41,367 nucleotides of DNA, taken from the NCBI GenBank assembly GCA_022788085.1, contig JALEWA010000050.1, positions 1 to 41,367 of the forward strand, given 5' to 3'. The notes under the pieces were generated by a model. That model was given only the letters and a program-made list of their open reading frames with translations, searched no databases and was not told where the DNA came from. This stretch comes from Lachnospiraceae bacterium. GTDB taxonomy: Bacteria; Bacillota; Clostridia; Lachnospirales; Lachnospiraceae. Positions 23,527 through 31,062 of this stretch are shown piece after piece. Numbering within the stretch: position 1 is the first letter of the stretch; each line of letters begins with the position of its first letter. The translations under genes and the position numbers were made by a program.

Positions 23527-23558
23527 AGAAAAACCCTTGAAAAATCAAGGGTTTTCGT
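23527..23558 (-). terminator. Terminator of tRNA-Thr
   Basis: AAAACCCTTGA pairs with TCAAGGGTTTT, with a T run on the minus strand, two bases after the tRNA 3' end. Confidence 0.85.
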
Positions 23559-23559
23559 A

Positions 23560-23632
23560 AGCTGATAACGGGAATCGAACCCGTGGCCTCCGCCTTACCA
23601 AGGCGACGCTCTACCGACTGAGCCATATCAGC
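23560..23632 (-). tRNA. tRNA-Thr (anticodon GGT)
   Basis: The minus strand folds as a complete cloverleaf: acceptor GCTGATA/TATCAGC, D arm with GGTAGAGC, anticodon loop TTGGTAA with anticodon GGT, and T arm with GGTTCGATTCC. The CCA end is not encoded. The gene has its own promoter and terminator. Confidence 0.96.
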
Positions 23633-23665
23633 TTGTATCAGCGACTACCGCTGTCAACGAATAAT

Positions 23666-23695
23666 ATAATATCATAAGGCTATCTGTTTTGTCAA
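23666..23695 (-). promoter_or_regulatory. Sigma-A promoter of tRNA-Thr
   Basis: TTGACA (23690-23695) and TATTAT (23666-23671), spacer 18, about 30 bases before the tRNA. Confidence 0.7.
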
Positions 23696-23717
23696 TTCTT
23701 TTTTCAAAACTTCGTGT

Positions 23718-24800
23718 TCATTCCACTGCCTTTTTATATAATCTACTCTCATTGCGACCATTCGAATATGTTTTATAAAATCGTTCCTTATCACGATACA
23801 TTTTAGCATCTGCTATCTTTACCATTTCATGTATATCCATATTCTTGTCTCGCCATTCCATTCCACATGCAACATAAATTCTATTTGCTTTCATCTGTGC
23901 CTGAAATTTTTTTAATTCTTCCATCTGTGATTCGAAATTACTATCTTCCATAAATACAATAAATTCGTCACCACCTATACGATACTGCTTATCACTCTGA
24001 AAACAATCCTTCATAACCGTTGCTACTTTTTTCAGCATCTTATCACCGGCCTGATGTCCATATGTATTGTTATATTCATGTAATCCATTCACGTCAATAT
24101 AAATACAACAGATGCTGGAATGCTCCTTTGATTTATATTTCATCAAATATGCATTATATGCATTTCTATTCAATAAACCTGTTGTCGTATCAATGATAGA
24201 ATCCTCATAGAACTTCTTATTACGCTTATTCTCTTCATGCAGACTGCTACAAACATAAGCATACTGGAATGTAACAGAACTATTGACCATATAAGCCGAT
24301 ATTCCAAACAAAGTGCATATGAAAAGTACTAAAAAAAAGTCTCTCCATGACTGTATGGATATATCTTCCTGACTGATCATCTGTATCAAACAAATTGCCG
24401 CATTTGCCCCCCAAACACCATACATGATATTCAGAAATTTTCTATTCATATACAAAATACACATCAGTACCATCGGCAACAAAACAATCAAAACAATACT
24501 ACCATCAAAGACTACATTTGCCATGGTAAACAATATTGATGCGAGAATCATTGTAAAGCATCCATAACAGGAGGAACATTTTAACCTGTCCAACGCAATA
24601 ATCTGTCCAAATATGGCAAGCACAACACCAGCCAATAAAACCAAGTCCCATGCTGTTTTTCCTATCCAAAAGCACTTTATTAATATCCCCATCAGAGAAA
24701 ATGCATAATTAATCATGCTAAAGCGAAAAATAATGCAATTTGAATTCTCTATTCTTTCGTGTTTTCTGCGCCTTCCCATACTCATATCTGCTTTCTTCAT
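23718..24800 (-). CDS. Membrane GGDEF-domain protein (putative diguanylate cyclase)
   Basis: The 360-residue protein has about six membrane helices (residues 25-185) and a cytoplasmic GGDEF domain (about 195-345) with DTTTGLLNRNAY, IYIDVNGLHEYNNTYGH and the intact active site RIGGDEFIVF. It should make cyclic di-GMP from two GTP in answer to a signal sensed by the membrane part. The inhibitory RxxD site normally five residues before GGDEF is absent (SDKQY there). No EAL or PilZ partner is nearby. The ATG follows GGGGGAAG. I see no strong terminator between it and the tRNA-Thr promoter. Confidence 0.92.
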   Translation of the reverse strand: MKKADMSMGRRRKHERIENSNCIIFRFSMINYAFSLMGILIKCFWIGKTAWDLVLLAGVVLAIFGQIIALDRLKCSSCYGCFTMILASILFTMANVVFDGSIVLIVLLPMVLMCILYMNRKFLNIMYGVWGANAAICLIQMISQEDISIQSWRDFFLVLFICTLFGISAYMVNSSVTFQYAYVCSSLHEENKRNKKFYEDSIIDTTTGLLNRNAYNAYLMKYKSKEHSSICCIYIDVNGLHEYNNTYGHQAGDKMLKKVATVMKDCFQSDKQYRIGGDEFIVFMEDSNFESQMEELKKFQAQMKANRIYVACGMEWRDKNMDIHEMVKIADAKMYRDKERFYKTYSNGRNESRLYKKAVE

Positions 24801-25010
24801 TCGCTTCCCCCTTACACCATAGTGTTATACTCATCTACGGTACTTACGAACTATATGTTAACACACCACCATTTTTTTCACAAGTAGATTAACTTTTGCC
24901 TATTTTGTATAATTATATTATTTACGCACCTTTTTGCACACTATTTTTATCATTTTATGTGCAGATATATTAAGATATTGTTACAGTATTATTAGCTTTT
25001 CCCCGATTTC

Positions 25011-25039
25011 TTGCTTATTCACATAATGTTCGCTATAAT
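25011..25039 (+). promoter_or_regulatory. Sigma-A promoter of the SH3 protein gene
   Basis: TTGCTT (25011-25016) and TATAAT (25034-25039), spacer 17, 38 bases before the start codon. The AT-rich 200 bases to the left, up to the GGDEF gene, hold nothing else that I recognise. Confidence 0.65.
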
Positions 25040-25076
25040 GAAGCATATCAATGTAATAAGCTATAAAGAGGTTCAT

Positions 25077-25487
25077 ATGAAAAAACGAACAATCAACAGG
25101 ATTTTATTAGGTATTATTGCCTTTCTTACTGTAGCTATCTGTATCTTGATTGTCCAGATTTTGAATAGACCAAGATATACAGCAAACAATGAACTTGAAA
25201 CTGCAACCATTACAGAAATCACACAAAGTGAAGCGATTCCGAATATTCAGGAAACACAGACAACCGAACCTGAAACAGTTGCAAATACTACTGTTTTGCG
25301 TGGCAAAGCATCAGCTAAAGTAAACATAAGAGAGCTGCCAAGTACAGATTCCAGAGTATTAGATACAGTAGAAGAAGGTGTAGAATTTAATATTATTGAA
25401 ATTCTTGACTCAGGATGGACAAAAATCCAGTACAATGACCAGGAAGCCTATATCTCATCCTCCTATGTTATTTTGATTCAATCATGA
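25077..25487 (+). CDS. Membrane-anchored bacterial SH3 domain protein
   Basis: The 136-residue protein has an N-terminal membrane helix (about 8-28), a Thr/Glu-rich linker, and a C-terminal SH3_3 domain (KASAKVNIRELPSTDSRVLDTVEEG... GWTKIQYNDQEAYISSSYV). Such domains bind peptidoglycan peptides or other wall parts. The ATG at 25077 follows AAAGAGG and agrees with the promoter just upstream; the frame from 25011 overlaps the -35 box and is not used. Confidence 0.87.
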   Translation: MKKRTINRILLGIIAFLTVAICILIVQILNRPRYTANNELETATITEITQSEAIPNIQETQTTEPETVANTTVLRGKASAKVNIRELPSTDSRVLDTVEEGVEFNIIEILDSGWTKIQYNDQEAYISSSYVILIQS

Positions 25488-25490
25488 TGC

Positions 25491-25529
25491 AAATAAAAAT
25501 CGGGCAGTAAGCTCGATTTTTTATTTGCC
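25491..25529. terminator. Bidirectional terminator
   Basis: CAAATAAAAA-TCG pairs with CGA-TTTTTTATTTG. It separates the SH3 gene from the convergent GH43-like gene and includes the latter's stop codon. Confidence 0.75.
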
Positions 25530-26444
25530 ATAATAGTCTTTTAGCCTTTGATATTCTTCAGCGGTAAGCTTCATAACACCACCATGGCGTTTTCGATTAC
25601 TTCCCATATCAAATTCATCCTCTGATAAGACTCGGAAATCCCCTTTTTCAAGATGATCCGTTACCAATGGCAGATAACCTTTCCCTTCCATGAAGCGATC
25701 CACGATAAGGCACCACTTTCCCTCTTCCGGTAATGGATAGATCTCCGGTCCTTCCACACCATATAGTTGTGCCAAAGTTTCAGATTCAATCGGTCTAAAT
25801 TCCTCCGCCTCTAAATCATCCGCCACGTCAATATCTATATGCTTTGTTGTTTCATTCTTAGAAAAGCGATAGTATAAGTCTCCATACTCCACAATCGTTG
25901 TATCTATAACATCATTTTCTCGCTCTATATATTTCTTTGCTTTGCTAAAATGCACAAAATCCCTGGTTCTGGTAAAGTATATTCTTTGCTTTGCTTCCTT
26001 ATCATCTGCTTCTTTTACATTAGATGCAAAAAAAATGAAATAATCCTCTCTTTTCCTATCATATATAGCTTCCGGTGCCCATACACATCCAGCTTCCGGA
26101 ATTCCGATTTCCGCAAGCCTTGGATTACTCCAGTGTATCAAATCCGCTGATTCCCATATATGAATAGAATGGCTTCCATTCGTAACTGCATCTGCCCAGC
26201 CTTTTCCGGTTGCAATTCTTGCATCTGTAGCAATTAAATAATACCCTTTTCCATGTACATCCCTGATAATAAAGGGATCTCTTGCTCCCTTCTCCCCCAG
26301 TTCTGTGCGCAATACAGGCTGTTCTCCTTCTGTACAGTCTGTCCAGTGTAGTCCGTCCTCACTGATTGCAAAATAAATCTGTTCACCCAGAGGTGTATTT
26401 TCTCCTGTAAAATGGACAAATAAATATCCTTCCTGTTGACTCAT
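25521..26444 (-). CDS. Glycoside hydrolase family 43-like protein
   Basis: The 307-residue protein has the five-bladed propeller pattern of GH43-like enzymes: an early GARDPFIIRD with an Asp, CVWAPEAIYDRKREDYFIFF, DVIDTTIVEYGDLYYRFSKN with an Asp, and EGPEIYPLPEEGKW with a Glu. These fit the Asp/Asp/Glu set of arabinanases and xylosidases, though the exact substrate cannot be told. There is no signal peptide, so it acts in the cytoplasm on short imported sugars. It lies 38 bases after the small Cys-rich gene, with no terminator between, so it may belong to the operon starting at 27873. Confidence 0.85.
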   Translation of the reverse strand: MSQQEGYLFVHFTGENTPLGEQIYFAISEDGLHWTDCTEGEQPVLRTELGEKGARDPFIIRDVHGKGYYLIATDARIATGKGWADAVTNGSHSIHIWESADLIHWSNPRLAEIGIPEAGCVWAPEAIYDRKREDYFIFFASNVKEADDKEAKQRIYFTRTRDFVHFSKAKKYIERENDVIDTTIVEYGDLYYRFSKNETTKHIDIDVADDLEAEEFRPIESETLAQLYGVEGPEIYPLPEEGKWCLIVDRFMEGKGYLPLVTDHLEKGDFRVLSEDEFDMGSNRKRHGGVMKLTAEEYQRLKDYYGK

Positions 26445-26482
26445 CCTTTTCTACCGCCTTTATTCTAAATAATGCCTATAGA

Positions 26483-26680
26483 CTATCCAACATTTCGTCC
26501 CTGTTCCATTGTCATCTTCTCTTCAAACCGTCTTTCTGATTCGCCCAAAAGCTCATCAAGCTCAATCGCTTCGTCAAGAACATAATCATCATATCCACAT
26601 TTTACCCATTCCTGCTCCAGTTCTTCATCTGTGAGCTTGTCCCAGCACTTTCCCCTATTGCCGCAAAATACACACATCAT
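26483..26680 (-). CDS. Small Cys-containing hypothetical protein
   Basis: The 65-residue protein begins MMCVFCGNRGKCWDKLTDEE, with CxxC and two more Cys residues (positions 3, 6, 12 and about 28) that could bind a metal. The rest is acidic and helical. I recognise no family. GGGGG lies ten bases before the ATG. It follows the CheC-type gene by 35 bases in the same direction. Confidence 0.65.
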   Translation of the reverse strand: MMCVFCGNRGKCWDKLTDEELEQEWVKCGYDDYVLDEAIELDELLGESERRFEEKMTMEQGRNVG

Positions 26681-26715
26681 ATACTTTTTTCCCCCTTATA
26701 TATTATATACTGTTT

Positions 26716-27336
26716 CTATTCGTTCTCCTTTTCCTTTGCTTTCTTTATCAGGAATAAATCACTGATTGCTTTTCCCAAATTATGTGGATAAAGCTGTACA
26801 ATCGGACTATCAATGACACCTTCAACTGTCATTCTAAATCCTACCTTTACAAATTTATCGTCATTTGGGAACACATGAGCCATATATTGGCCATTATCCA
26901 TATACTGAGTTTCAGGCGTTGAAATATCAGTCTTTCGATCCAGCATAATACTCATTGATGTTGCTGCTGCTCCCATCATTTGATTCATGGCCTCTGATAC
27001 TGCACTTAAATGAAGCTCGCCTAATTCCATTTTCGCAAAATCACCATGTCCATCACTTCCCATCATTAAGTCCGCAATAGCCTTGGCATCCTGCTCCTCC
27101 AACATCAAAATGCTACATCCCTGAAGTCCCTCTACATAATTTACTTTTACAAAAACCTTCTTAGAAGATACACTTTTAATATATTCGCTTTTTTCTATAA
27201 TTTCAACTCTTGGTGGGGTAATATCTACCTGCTGTCTGACTAGCATACTAAGGGTGGATGCCGAACTTCCTAAACAGATATTTGAAATCTCACCAATCGC
27301 ATCAATTTCCATTTCTGTAAAAATATATTCGCTCAT
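26716..27336 (-). CDS. CheC/FliY-type chemotaxis phosphatase
   Basis: The 206-residue protein has two CheC-type phosphatase motifs: DAIGEISNICLGSSAS followed by a Pro about 22 residues on, and SAVSEAMNQMMGAAATS with its Pro. These remove phosphate from CheY-P in B. subtilis CheC and FliY. Its length equals CheC; the FliN-like C-terminus of FliY is absent. It suggests a chemotactic, motile cell, but no other che or fli gene is in the window. GGAGGATT precedes the ATG. Confidence 0.85.
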   Translation of the reverse strand: MSEYIFTEMEIDAIGEISNICLGSSASTLSMLVRQQVDITPPRVEIIEKSEYIKSVSSKKVFVKVNYVEGLQGCSILMLEEQDAKAIADLMMGSDGHGDFAKMELGELHLSAVSEAMNQMMGAAATSMSIMLDRKTDISTPETQYMDNGQYMAHVFPNDDKFVKVGFRMTVEGVIDSPIVQLYPHNLGKAISDLFLIKKAKEKENE

Positions 27337-27369
27337 GTTAATCCTCCGCTTTCTATAATATTTGCATTA

Positions 27370-27873
27370 CTAAACAATGATATCCTCTGGTTCACATTCC
27401 AGCGCCCTTGCCAGCTTATACACCAGTTCTTCCGGCTGTCTCTTCAAATCGCAGAAGAATTCTTCACAGTTCTTTACTGTTGATGTCTGATATCCCATGC
27501 GCTCCGCAATCTGCTTTTGTGACTTGCCTAACTCAATCCTTCTCATCTTAGCTGGTGAAATCTTTGCAAAATGAAGATACAGATTCTTTCCATCATAGTT
27601 CACTGAACTTACCAATTCAATAAGTTCTCCATAATTACTCACCGTGTCCTTATCGAGCTTATAGATGGAAACTAATGCCGTCATCATCTTTTGCATAAGC
27701 TTTTTTTCATCATAATGTTCCAGTGTTTCTTCAGGAATATACAATTTAATATATAAGTCCATCAATTCCTTTACCTGTTCTTCATTCAGCTTCAGGATGT
27801 AATTATTTTCACGTGCCATAGGATACATTTCCAGTATCTTTAGCCATAATTCGTTTCTATCAAACCCCGGCAT
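27370..27873 (-). CDS. XRE-type helix-turn-helix protein
   Basis: The 167-residue protein has an all-helical N-terminal part of about 105 residues with no family that I recognise, and a C-terminal XRE helix-turn-helix (about 112-165: ELGKSQKQIAERMGYQTSTVKN... LARALECEPEDIIV). It is first in a possible operon with the CheC-type gene (33 bases apart) and has a perfect-spacing sigma-A promoter. GGGGG precedes the ATG. It could regulate its own operon. Confidence 0.8.
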   Translation of the reverse strand: MPGFDRNELWLKILEMYPMARENNYILKLNEEQVKELMDLYIKLYIPEETLEHYDEKKLMQKMMTALVSIYKLDKDTVSNYGELIELVSSVNYDGKNLYLHFAKISPAKMRRIELGKSQKQIAERMGYQTSTVKNCEEFFCDLKRQPEELVYKLARALECEPEDIIV

Positions 27874-27924
27874 GATATGCCCCCTTTAATACACCTTATT
27901 TTTCCCGTGGCATTATATACTATT

Positions 27925-27953
27925 ATTATACGCTTGCACTACTTTATTGTCAA
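27925..27953 (-). promoter_or_regulatory. Sigma-A promoter of the HTH-CheC unit
   Basis: TTGACA (27948-27953) and TATAAT (27925-27930), both consensus, spacer 17. It is the strongest promoter by sequence in the window. Between here and tRNA-Trp (27954-28195) I see AT-rich sequence with only a weak terminator-like hairpin near 28145-28175. Confidence 0.85.
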
Positions 27954-28195
27954 TCAACTCAAGGTATATCAATTTATTTTCAAAATATACATCTTAAAAG
28001 GGTCTAAAAACCATTTTATATTGGAATAATCGGTATTTTCATAAATCCCACATTCTAATACATCGATTTCTAAATAACTATCCCATATAACTTGCCTGTT
28101 TTTCCAATTGCACTATTCCAAAAGCCTCAACGTAGGAAAACAAAAAAAGACCATATTTCAAGGCTTTTCCTTAAAATATAATCTTTATAAAATAG

Positions 28196-28266
28196 CAGGG
28201 GCAGAAGGAATCGAACCCTCGTTAACGGTTTTGGAGACCGCTGTTCTACCGCTGAACTATGCCCCT
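28196..28266 (-). tRNA. tRNA-Trp (anticodon CCA)
   Basis: The minus strand gives a cloverleaf: acceptor AGGGGCA/TGCCCCT, D arm GTTC-AGCGGTA-GAAC, anticodon loop CTCCAAA with anticodon CCA, T arm with GGTTCGATTCC. The CCA tail is not encoded. Confidence 0.96.
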
Positions 28267-28309
28267 AAGTCTTGTATTATGTAACTCAGGTTTCTCACTG
28301 ACGAAGACT

Positions 28310-28338
28310 ATAATATCATACCCTCTACGAAAATGCAA
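28310..28338 (-). promoter_or_regulatory. Sigma-A promoter of tRNA-Trp
   Basis: TTGCAT (28333-28338) and TATTAT (28310-28315), spacer 17, about 44 bases before the tRNA. Confidence 0.65.
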
Positions 28339-28398
28339 GCATTATTTTTATATATTTTTCTTTTATTTGTCAACCAACCAATATTCTTTTGATATCAA

Positions 28399-28623
28399 TT
28401 AAGACTTATCCTTATTCGCAGCCTTTTTAAGCTGATCTTGTACAATATATCTTCTTACGACACGCTCTGTATGGGAAAACAGGACATACATAATCTCATC
28501 AAGATTCATTCCCTTTTCGAAAGCCTGCTGAATTGCACTATCCATCTCACTCTTTGTAATTTTCTCGTCTAATGCCATTGCATCATCATTTAATGTAGCT
28601 CTATCCTCATTAAAAATACTCAT
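28399..28623 (-). CDS. Small hypothetical protein, 74 residues
   Basis: The protein begins MSIFNEDRATLNDDAMALDE and is acidic and helical, with a Lys-rich end. I recognise no named family. It has no membrane segment. GGTGGG precedes the ATG, and a near-consensus promoter TTGACG-17-TATAAT lies at 28662-28690, so it is expressed as its own unit. Confidence 0.7.
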   Translation of the reverse strand: MSIFNEDRATLNDDAMALDEKITKSEMDSAIQQAFEKGMNLDEIMYVLFSHTERVVRRYIVQDQLKKAANKDKS

Positions 28624-28661
28624 CGTTTTCCCACCCTTTCCATATAGATATATCCAAAAAC

Positions 28662-28690
28662 ATTATATCAAGAACAAGCACTACCGTCAA
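28662..28690 (-). promoter_or_regulatory. Sigma-A promoter
   Basis: TTGACG (28685-28690) and TATAAT (28662-28667), spacer 17, before the 74-residue protein gene. Confidence 0.75.
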
Positions 28691-28697
28691 TCACACA

Positions 28698-28732
28698 AAA
28701 AAATCACCAGACCTTTATCTGGTGATTTTAGG
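28698..28732 (-). terminator. Terminator of the SleB-type gene
   Basis: AAAATCACCAGA pairs with TCTGGTGATTTT, followed on the minus strand by a T run, two bases after the gene's stop. Confidence 0.9.
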
Positions 28733-28733
28733 G

Positions 28734-29378
28734 CTAAGCCGCTGAAAAATACATTTTCCCAATTTGAAATGCCGGATTATGGAATGAGTGATAATGTTCA
28801 CTTCGAAACCATAATACATTTAAATCCAGTGTATTATTATCCAAAGCCTTTGCTACTGACTGTTTAACACTTTCTGTAATTGGAACATTGTTGATGATTC
28901 CATTTCCAACACAGGTGAACTGACCGCTCTGCCTTACTACTTCCTCTAAGGTATCAGGAAAGATTGATGACTCTATCCTGTTCAAAATGACACAAGCTAC
29001 TGTATATTGTGTCTCCGGACTCTCACCTCGTGACTCAGCAGATACTACCTTTTGCATAAGCAGCAGTTCTTCTGCTGTTAATGCTGTTTTCCTCTTACCT
29101 GCTTCCACAACACTGGAAACCAATGGTATCGGTGTATCCTGAATCTTTGCCTGCGTATCAGCTATCGCCTCAACGCTTCGTGCTCCCTGCGTCTGTACTG
29201 CTACCACGTCCTTTTGCGTTGCATGTATTCCTTCCATCAGCAACTCTGTGGCTTGCGTTGTATCCAGCACTTTCGCAATTTCCTCTGTTCGAGTTTCGTT
29301 TTCCTGTGGGTATCCCATACCAAGTGCACTAAATGTAACTGTCATCACGGTTACGGCACCCACGATTCTTTTAAACAT
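28734..29378 (-). CDS. Secreted cell wall hydrolase, SleB family (Hydrolase_2)
   Basis: The 214-residue protein has a signal peptide (about 1-22), a linker with helical repeats, and a C-terminal SleB-like domain (about 100-214) with LLLMQKVVSAESRGESPETQ containing the catalytic Glu, TVACVILNRI, SGQFTCVGNG and the end WFRSEHYHSF... FQIGKMYF. Such enzymes are lytic transglycosylases acting on peptidoglycan, used in spore germination or wall turnover. GGAGG precedes the ATG. The leader of about 160 bases contains two hairpins (see 29388-29440). Confidence 0.88.
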   Translation of the reverse strand: MFKRIVGAVTVMTVTFSALGMGYPQENETRTEEIAKVLDTTQATELLMEGIHATQKDVVAVQTQGARSVEAIADTQAKIQDTPIPLVSSVVEAGKRKTALTAEELLLMQKVVSAESRGESPETQYTVACVILNRIESSIFPDTLEEVVRQSGQFTCVGNGIINNVPITESVKQSVAKALDNNTLDLNVLWFRSEHYHSFHNPAFQIGKMYFSAA

Positions 29379-29387
29379 ATTACTATT

Positions 29388-29440
29388 TACCTCCGTCTAC
29401 CGATTGTGTTTCATACACACTCGGTGGCTAAAAGCCTCTG
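29388..29440 (-). other. Structured leader of the SleB-type gene
   Basis: On the minus strand ACCGA-TGTGT pairs with ACACA-TCGGT around a short loop (about 29397-29425), preceded by the small stem GGCT/AGCC. They lie just before the ribosome binding site. I compared them from memory with c-di-AMP (ydaO) and c-di-GMP riboswitches and could not match the conserved pieces, so they are left unassigned. Confidence 0.45.
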
Positions 29441-29546
29441 CTTCATTGACGCCTACTTTTACCAACTCATATAGAAATATATATGAATTAAACAATTTTG
29501 AAATCATCGCTTAACAAAGTAGTAACATTTTCAAGTACAAGAACCT

Positions 29547-29574
29547 ATTATATCAGCGAGCCTTTAAAAATCAA
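29547..29574 (-). promoter_or_regulatory. Sigma-A promoter of the SleB-type gene
   Basis: TTGATT (29569-29574) and TATAAT (29547-29552), spacer 16, with an extended TGA. An inverted repeat AAGTACAA/TTGTACTT (29534-29541 and 29583-29590) brackets the promoter and could be an operator. Confidence 0.6.
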
Positions 29575-29686
29575 CCCATTTTTTGTACTTAATCGCATGC
29601 AACGTCAGACTATTTCGTATATTAGTACTATGTTTTTTCATTTGAACACGATATTGTATCATTATTGCTTCATTTTTCACTCAATT

Positions 29687-30979
29687 TTACACAAAGAATT
29701 CTTTTACTAGCATCACCAAATACCCTATATCCTTCACACCTGCTGTTTCATAAGCAGAATGCATGGCAAGCTGTGGTAAACCGATATCTGCTGCCGGCAT
29801 GGATACCTGCGCCATTGCCAGATTTCCTAATGTAGATCCCCCTGCAATATCAGAACGATTTGCATAGGTCTGTACCGGAACATTACACTTCTCGCACAAC
29901 AGCTTAACAAATGCCGCTGAATATGCATCTGTCGCATACTTCTGACTGCCATGATATTTCAGTACAATACCCTGATTCAAAAATGGCTTATTCGTGGGAT
30001 CTGCCTTGCCTGACTGATTTGGATGGCAAGCATGTGCATTATCTGCGCTGAGCATAAAGCTTTCTGCTATCCAGTTTCTAAGAACTGCTGATGAAATCTG
30101 TAATCCTGCTCCTATATTCTCCAACGTATCCCTTAATAATGTTGAATCAGCTCCTTGCCTGGTCAGACTTCCAACCTCTTCATTATCAAATATTGCTAAT
30201 ATATCGATATATTGTGATGCTTTTGCCTGAATTATCCCCTTTAAGCCCCCATATACGCATGCAAGATCATCATATCTTGGAGCCATGATAAATTCCTGTT
30301 CTGCTCCTGCAAGAACAGCTTTCTCACAGTTTTCAACAAAAAGATCACCCGCAAGGATATCGTTCTCTTCTATCTGTTCACCCGTTTCCTTGCTTAATGC
30401 TTCTGCTACCAACCTTTTGATCGTCTTATGGTCTTGCTGCATGGATAAGAGTGGCAGCATATCAATCTGCGGATTCAATGCCACTCCATTATTCATATCA
30501 CGGTTCATATGAATTGCCAGATTCGGTATCATGCAAATATTATCTGCCAGTCTTACCGGATAGGAAACAATTTCTCCATTCTTTGCAAGGCATACTCTTC
30601 CTGCAATAGTTAAAGGTCTGTCCATCCATGTAGATAATATCATTCCGCCATATTTTTCTGTATTAAGAACAACATATGCTCCCTCCCGTTCCATTTCCGG
30701 GTTTTCTTTTATTTTGAAAGCAGGTGAATCCGTATGAGCTGCATATATATGGAATCCCTTTATTTTGGCAAGCTCACAATCAGGAATCCGAAATGCCATA
30801 AGTGATGAGTCGTTTCGAACCACATAGTATGACTTTCCAGGCTCCAGATTCCATAGCTTCTTCTCGCTAAGTTCTTCAAAACCTGCCTTTTCCAATTGTT
30901 TTCGGACTTCATATACAGCATGGTAGCTCGTTAAACTATTATCTAAAAATTGCATCATTTCCTGCATTTCATTCATCAT
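29687..30979 (-). CDS. apeB: M18 family aminopeptidase
   Basis: The 430-residue protein is full length for bacterial M18 enzymes. Zinc ligands and catalytic residues are visible in AAHTDSPAFK, AIFDNEEVGSLTRQGA, the SADNAHACHPN loop, and QLAMHSAYETAGVKD. It removes N-terminal acidic or other residues from peptides in the cytoplasm. The ATG follows GAGGGATAA. It lies downstream of radA by 83 bases in the same direction; I see no clear terminator in between, so shared transcription is possible. Confidence 0.95.
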   Translation of the reverse strand: MMNEMQEMMQFLDNSLTSYHAVYEVRKQLEKAGFEELSEKKLWNLEPGKSYYVVRNDSSLMAFRIPDCELAKIKGFHIYAAHTDSPAFKIKENPEMEREGAYVVLNTEKYGGMILSTWMDRPLTIAGRVCLAKNGEIVSYPVRLADNICMIPNLAIHMNRDMNNGVALNPQIDMLPLLSMQQDHKTIKRLVAEALSKETGEQIEENDILAGDLFVENCEKAVLAGAEQEFIMAPRYDDLACVYGGLKGIIQAKASQYIDILAIFDNEEVGSLTRQGADSTLLRDTLENIGAGLQISSAVLRNWIAESFMLSADNAHACHPNQSGKADPTNKPFLNQGIVLKYHGSQKYATDAYSAAFVKLLCEKCNVPVQTYANRSDIAGGSTLGNLAMAQVSMPAADIGLPQLAMHSAYETAGVKDIGYLVMLVKEFFV

Positions 30980-31062
30980 TTATCCCTCTCTTTCTTCATT
31001 TCTATCAGGAATTATTCATATACTTCTATATTAAATAACACCCTTACTGCTAAAAACACCTG

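Noticed and set aside
29379-29540. c-di-AMP (ydaO) or c-di-GMP riboswitch before the SleB-type gene
   Set aside because: Conserved family segments could not be found by eye, so only an unassigned structured leader is reported.
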